Positions 60,865-64,000 of a DNA stretch of 64,000 nucleotides are shown piece by piece. This DNA is from Aeromonas bestiarum (GTDB lineage: Bacteria; Pseudomonadota; Gammaproteobacteria; Enterobacterales; Aeromonadaceae), in the NCBI RefSeq assembly GCF_000819745.1, contig NZ_CDDA01000005.1:76914-140913 (forward strand). Reading direction: 5' to 3'. Made by a program: the position numbers and the translations under genes. Under the pieces are notes generated by a model. The model was given only the letters and a program-made list of their open reading frames with translations, searched no databases and was not told the DNA's origin. Position 1 is the first letter of the stretch; each line of letters opens with the position of its first letter.

Positions 60865-62231
60865 GCCTCCTCCGCCAGTCTGCTCAGGGCGGTATAGTCA
60901 ATCTTGTGGTTGGCGGTGCGCGGCAGCTGTGCCACCTCTATCACCCGCACCGCCCGTGGCGGTGCTTGCAGCCACTGCGCCAGCTCACGCTGCAAGCCGT
61001 CGGCCGTCAGTTCGCCATGGGGTTCGACGACCGCCAGCAGGCAGTCATCACGCCCGCCGCAGGCCCCCGACCAGCCCCAGCGATGGAGCTGGCTCTCGAC
61101 CTCTGCCAGGCTGATCCGCTTGCCGAACAGCTTTAGAAAACGACTGAGACGGCCGCAGATATAGTAGCGTCCCGCCTCGTCACTGCGAGCCAGATCGCCG
61201 GTGGCCAGCTCCTGCAACAGGGCGCCCTGCACCAGATCCTCGACGGTAGTGGCATAGCCCAGCATGACGTTGTCGCCGCGATAGACCAGTTCCCCCTCCC
61301 CGGGCTTGCCCCCCTCCAGCTCGCGCAGGGAGAAGTGGCCGCCGGGAATGGCGCGGCCGATGGCATCCGGATGAGTGACCACCTCGTGCGCCGCCAGCCA
61401 GGCCATGCGGGCGGTGGCCTCTGTCTGGCCATACATGACGAAGAAACGGCGCCCCAGCCGCAGGGCCTGCTTGGCAAACTGCTGCGCCAGCGCGGGTTCG
61501 AGTCGCCCCCCCGCCTGGGTCAGGGTCTGCAAAGAGGGATACCGGGCCCAGTCAAAGCGCAGCCGAGCCAGCATCTGATAGGTAAAGGGCACCCCGGCAA
61601 AACTGCTCACGCCGTGCTGCTCGACCAACTGCCAGAAGTCGCGCTCCAGCACGCTCCCCTCGCTCTGCACCAGGGAGGCGCCCACCAGCAGATGGCTGTT
61701 GAGCACCGAGAGGCCATAGGAGTAGAACAGCGGCAGGCTGGTGATGGCCCGCTCGGCCGCCGTCAGCGCCAGATAGTCGGCGATGGAGGCGGCGTTGGCC
61801 GCCAGATTGCGGCCCGATAGGCGCACCCACTTGGCACTGCCGGTACTGCCCGAGGTAGGCAACAGCACCACCAGCTCGGGGTGCAACAGTGGGCTGGTAT
61901 CCCTGAGACGGATCAACTCCCCTGCTTCATTTACCCGGCAAGTCACGGCGAACTGCTGGCAGCTGGCATCGTGCTGGCACGAAGGGAGAGCAGGGTCCGC
62001 CAGCATCACAGCATGTCCCAGCCTGAGGGCTGCCAGATAATGCAGCAGATGGGAGGTACGGGTGAAGAAGGGCAGATAGACGAGGCTGCGCTCACTCGGG
62101 TAAGTCGCCGCCACTTGTGTCACCCGCTGTGCCAGCTCGCCGTAGGAGAGCCAGCCATCCAGCGGATCCCGCCAGGCCGGCGCCGGGTTATCCTCATGCA
62201 GATGGGCGAGTAGAGGATGGCGTTGCTTCAT
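60861..62231 (-). CDS. AMP-dependent acyl ligase (acyl-CoA/ACP synthetase-like)
   Basis: 456-aa ANL-superfamily enzyme. P-loop VLLPTSGSTGSAKWVRLSG, FYSYGLSVLNSHLLVGASL, VMYGQTEATARMAWL, LATGDLARSDEAGRYYICGR, hinge GRLSRFLKLFGKRISLAEVE and the C-terminal catalytic Lys in RTANHKIDYTALS. Starts at the ATG at 62231 overlapping the SDR stop (TGATG); the longer in-frame extension upstream is an SDR shadow. With the ACP gene it likely loads an acyl group onto that carrier. Confidence 0.88.
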   Translation of the reverse strand: MKQRHPLLAHLHEDNPAPAWRDPLDGWLSYGELAQRVTQVAATYPSERSLVYLPFFTRTSHLLHYLAALRLGHAVMLADPALPSCQHDASCQQFAVTCRVNEAGELIRLRDTSPLLHPELVVLLPTSGSTGSAKWVRLSGRNLAANAASIADYLALTAAERAITSLPLFYSYGLSVLNSHLLVGASLVQSEGSVLERDFWQLVEQHGVSSFAGVPFTYQMLARLRFDWARYPSLQTLTQAGGRLEPALAQQFAKQALRLGRRFFVMYGQTEATARMAWLAAHEVVTHPDAIGRAIPGGHFSLRELEGGKPGEGELVYRGDNVMLGYATTVEDLVQGALLQELATGDLARSDEAGRYYICGRLSRFLKLFGKRISLAEVESQLHRWGWSGACGGRDDCLLAVVEPHGELTADGLQRELAQWLQAPPRAVRVIEVAQLPRTANHKIDYTALSRLAEEA

Positions 62232-62980
62232 CAAACCAACATGCCTCCATCCACGCCTATGACCTGACCGGTCACGTAACTCGACAGGTCGGAGGCGAGG
62301 AACAGCGCTACCCTGGCCACCTCGTCCGGCGTGCCGATCCGCCCCATGGCGATGCTGGCGAGACGCTCGGCGAACTTCTGGTCCGGGATGGCACGCGCCA
62401 TCTCGGTATCGATAAAGCCGGGGGCTATGGCATTGACCCGGATCTGGCTGGCGGCCAGCTCCTTGGCCAGCGACTGGGTGATGCCGATCACCGCCGCCTT
62501 GCTGCCGGCATAGCTGCTGAGCCCGGCGGCGCCCACCCGCCCCATCAGGGAGGCCAGATTGATGATGCTGCCGCCACCGCTGCGCTGCATCAGGCGGGCG
62601 GCGTACTGGCTGCAATAGACAACGCTGAAGGTGTTGTGGCTGAAGGTCTGCTCCAGCTGGGCCTGATTGACCATGCCGAGCAGCCCCTCTTCCAGTATCC
62701 CGGCATTGTTGACCAGCACATCCAGCTGACGGGTCTGGGCAAACAGCTGCTGAAAGGCCTGCTTGACCGCCTGCGGCTCGGCCACGTCGAAACAGAGCGG
62801 CTGGCAGGGGACGCCGAACTCGGCGCCGAGGGCGGCCGCCAGCTGGCTCATGGCAGCTTCATCGCGGCCCCCCAGCCACAGCTCAGCCCCCTGCGCGGCA
62901 AACTGGCGGGCGATGGCGAGGCCAATGCCGCGCCCAGCACCCGTGATCAGCGCCCGCTTGCCCTGCAGCAGCCCCTGCAT
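62231..62980 (-). CDS. SDR-family 3-oxoacyl-ACP reductase-like (FabG-like)
   Basis: 249 aa. NADP loop RALITGAGRGIGLAIARQFA, VLVNNAGI, catalytic Ser in IINLASLMGRVG and Tyr-xxx-Lys in SSYAGSKAAVIGITQSL, PGFIDTEMA. Probably reduces a 3-oxoacyl-ACP to the 3-hydroxy form within the cassette, though a sugar substrate is possible. Stop of the ACP gene and this ATG abut at 62980. Confidence 0.9.
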   Translation of the reverse strand: MQGLLQGKRALITGAGRGIGLAIARQFAAQGAELWLGGRDEAAMSQLAAALGAEFGVPCQPLCFDVAEPQAVKQAFQQLFAQTRQLDVLVNNAGILEEGLLGMVNQAQLEQTFSHNTFSVVYCSQYAARLMQRSGGGSIINLASLMGRVGAAGLSSYAGSKAAVIGITQSLAKELAASQIRVNAIAPGFIDTEMARAIPDQKFAERLASIAMGRIGTPDEVARVALFLASDLSSYVTGQVIGVDGGMLV

Positions 62981-63213
62981 CAGAGGGCGACCCCGTATTT
63001 GGCGAGGATCTCCCGCGCCTTGGCGACCGAGCTCATGTCGATGATGTCATCGGTATCGAGCAGGACGCCGTAGCAATCCTCCAGCTGGGCGATCAGGCCC
63101 ATGTGGGCGACGGAATCCCACTGGGGAATGCTGTTGTACGCCAGCCCGTCGCTGACGGTGCCGACGTCTATGCCGAGGGCATCGGCGAAAACCTGTTCCA
63201 ACGCTGTAGTCAT
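62980..63213 (-). CDS. Acyl carrier protein
   Basis: 77 aa, acidic four-helix carrier with the phosphopantetheine Ser in QWDSVAHMGLIAQLED. Distinct from housekeeping AcpP (DSLD motif replaced by DSVA). Placed between the GNAT and SDR genes, so a dedicated carrier for this pathway. Confidence 0.9.
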   Translation of the reverse strand: MTTALEQVFADALGIDVGTVSDGLAYNSIPQWDSVAHMGLIAQLEDCYGVLLDTDDIIDMSSVAKAREILAKYGVAL

Positions 63214-63734
63214 CTGAAAAATCTCCGTAGCCGTTCACGGGCGGCATAATAATCGGCGGGTTGCAGTTCAAGGGCGAGAAAGTCGCCCTCCTGCCCATGT
63301 TGGCGATAACCCAGCTGCTCGTTCAGGCGCAGGGCGGCGCCGTTGCCCGCGCGCACCAGGGTGCGGATGCAGCCGAGCTCGAAGGTATCGAAACCCTGAT
63401 CGAGCTGGGACAGGGCGGCGGCAACGGCCAGCATGGGATGGCGCACGCTGGAGGTGCCCAGATAGAGGCCGGCGTCAGCCACCGGCTGCCCCTGCAACGG
63501 CTGCCACGTCTCCCCTTTAAGGTTGACGTAGCCTGCCCGCTGACCCCGGCACCAGAGCACCCAGTGCTGCTGATCCGGCCGCTCACGGCTGCTGGCAAAC
63601 CACTGCCGTTGCTGGCGGGGGGAGATGAGCGCCTGTTCGACCATCTGCAGCCGTACCTCATCCTGATTGCGCCAGCGCCTCAGGGTGGGCAAGTCCCACG
63701 GCTGAACCGGGCGCAGCTCGACACCATAACTCAT
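63210..63734 (-). CDS. GNAT N-acyltransferase (PseH-like)
   Basis: 174 aa, GNAT fold: LRRWRNQDEVRLQMVEQALI at the start (WRN as in PseH), AGLYLGTSSVRHPML, and LVRAGNGAALRLNEQLGYRQ (acetyl-CoA motif B end). Best candidate for PseH, which acetylates the 4-amino group of the pseudaminic acid precursor. It leads an ACP operon, so an acyl-ACP donor is also possible. ATG at 63734 preferred over the codon four residues earlier. Stop overlaps the ACP ATG (ATGA). Confidence 0.82.
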   Translation of the reverse strand: MSYGVELRPVQPWDLPTLRRWRNQDEVRLQMVEQALISPRQQRQWFASSRERPDQQHWVLWCRGQRAGYVNLKGETWQPLQGQPVADAGLYLGTSSVRHPMLAVAAALSQLDQGFDTFELGCIRTLVRAGNGAALRLNEQLGYRQHGQEGDFLALELQPADYYAARERLRRFFR

Positions 63735-63746
63735 GCTCAATACCAC

Positions 63747-63911
63747 CCACTTCCCATCACTTGCCCATGTTATCGACCATAGCAGTGCGATTCCGTAGCA
63801 AAGCTCAATAATATAAGATGAAAACTCGGTATAATCTCAAAAATAATCAAAGAGTTGTCAGCAATTATCCGGACGGGGATGCCAGATCCCGTCCCTCAGG
63901 GAGAGAGCACC
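63747..63911. promoter_or_regulatory. Divergent promoter region, GNAT operon (-) and pseF (+)
   Basis: 165 bp, AT-rich centre. TATAAT on the plus strand at 63830-63835 is a good -10 for pseF but no -35 is convincing; TATATT on the minus strand (near 63810-63815) may serve the GNAT operon. No sigma-54 match here. Confidence 0.45.
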
Positions 63912-64000
63912 ATGGCCATCGCCATCATTCCGGCCCGGGGCGGCAGCAAGCGCATTCCCCGCAAGAATATCCGCCCCTTCTGCGGCCAGCCCATGCTCGC
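63912..64000 (+). CDS. pseF: CMP-pseudaminic acid cytidylyltransferase PseF, 5' end
   Basis: Only the first 29 codons are in the window: MAIAIIPARGGSKRIPRKNI then RPFCGQPML, the CTP-binding signature of CMP-sialic/pseudaminic acid synthetases. AGGGAGAG precedes the ATG. Activates pseudaminic acid for transfer to flagellin. The choice of PseF over NeuA rests on pseBC in the same locus. Confidence 0.88.
   Translation, partial: MAIAIIPARGGSKRIPRKNIRPFCGQPML

Noticed and set aside
62232..62615. In-frame upstream extension of the acyl ligase gene
   Set aside because: It lies fully within the SDR gene in another frame and translates to Arg/Gln-rich noise; the ATG at 62231 overlapping the SDR stop is the natural start.

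Overview
The window reads as a chromosomal segment of an Aeromonas-type gammaproteobacterium. Most of it is GC-rich, gene-dense sequence, and it carries E. coli/Vibrio-like housekeeping genes (argS, ftsN, hslVU, nirBDC-cysG, rraA, recQ, malZ) together with a pseudaminic-acid/flagellin-glycosylation type island (pseB, pseC ... pseF) of the kind known in Aeromonas. The genus is an inference from gene content; no rRNA is present. No CRISPR array, prophage or intact insertion sequence was seen.

Left part (1-20 kb): 3' end of uppP; an ECF sigma factor/ChrR-type zinc anti-sigma pair; a LON-substrate-binding-domain protein; argS-ftsN; the heat-shock protease operon hslVU behind a clear sigma-32 promoter; a divergent MFS exporter/LysR pair; the anaerobic nitrite reductase operon nirB-nirD-nirC-cysG, whose promoter keeps the FNR and NarL/NarP sites at the same 28-bp centre-to-centre distance I recall from E. 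coli; mgtE; an HBM-type chemoreceptor; rraA.

Middle part (19.8-45 kb): a RyhB-type iron-responsive small RNA with its own Fur box and terminator lies between rraA and yhhQ. yhhQ (queuosine-precursor transporter) has a preQ1-I riboswitch overlapping its ribosome-binding site. Then come selO, a cytochrome c, recQ, yigI, a protein with an AbiTii-like N-terminus, an 11-copy heptamer repeat next to tRNA-Pro(CGG), a YiiM-like MOSC protein, and a polyamine uptake/catabolism operon on the minus strand (spuB-like glutaminylpolyamine synthetase, spuC aminotransferase, two periplasmic binding proteins, potG, potH, potI) in the order of the Pseudomonas spu locus. A DksA-like protein, a solute-binding protein, an Mpo1-like protein, creA, ldhA, yegD, a META/HslJ lipoprotein, an HDOD protein and malZ follow.

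Right part (45-64 kb): the glycosylation island. pseB-pseC (+) start pseudaminic acid synthesis from UDP-GlcNAc. A minus-strand block of nine closely packed genes encodes glycosyltransferases, a DegT aminotransferase, a PglD-like acetyltransferase and methyltransferases, presumably to build the glycan distal to pseudaminic acid. Much of this block is visibly AT-rich, and it contains a UDP-galactopyranose mutase-glycosyltransferase fusion whose domain junction coincides with the base-composition switch. A second minus-strand block encodes GNAT-ACP-SDR-acyl/AMP ligase-LuxE-LuxC, a complete-looking acyl activation and reduction cassette. pseF begins at the right edge. Both pseB and the first glycosyltransferase are preceded by good sigma-54 (-24/-12) promoter matches, which would tie glycan synthesis to the flagellar hierarchy.

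Main points for follow-up: the acyl/lux-like cassette in a flagellin glycosylation locus, three glycosyltransferases that share a C-terminal Rossmann-like tail, the RyhB homologue, and a partial duplication of the potH tail that forms a tiny bridging ORF.
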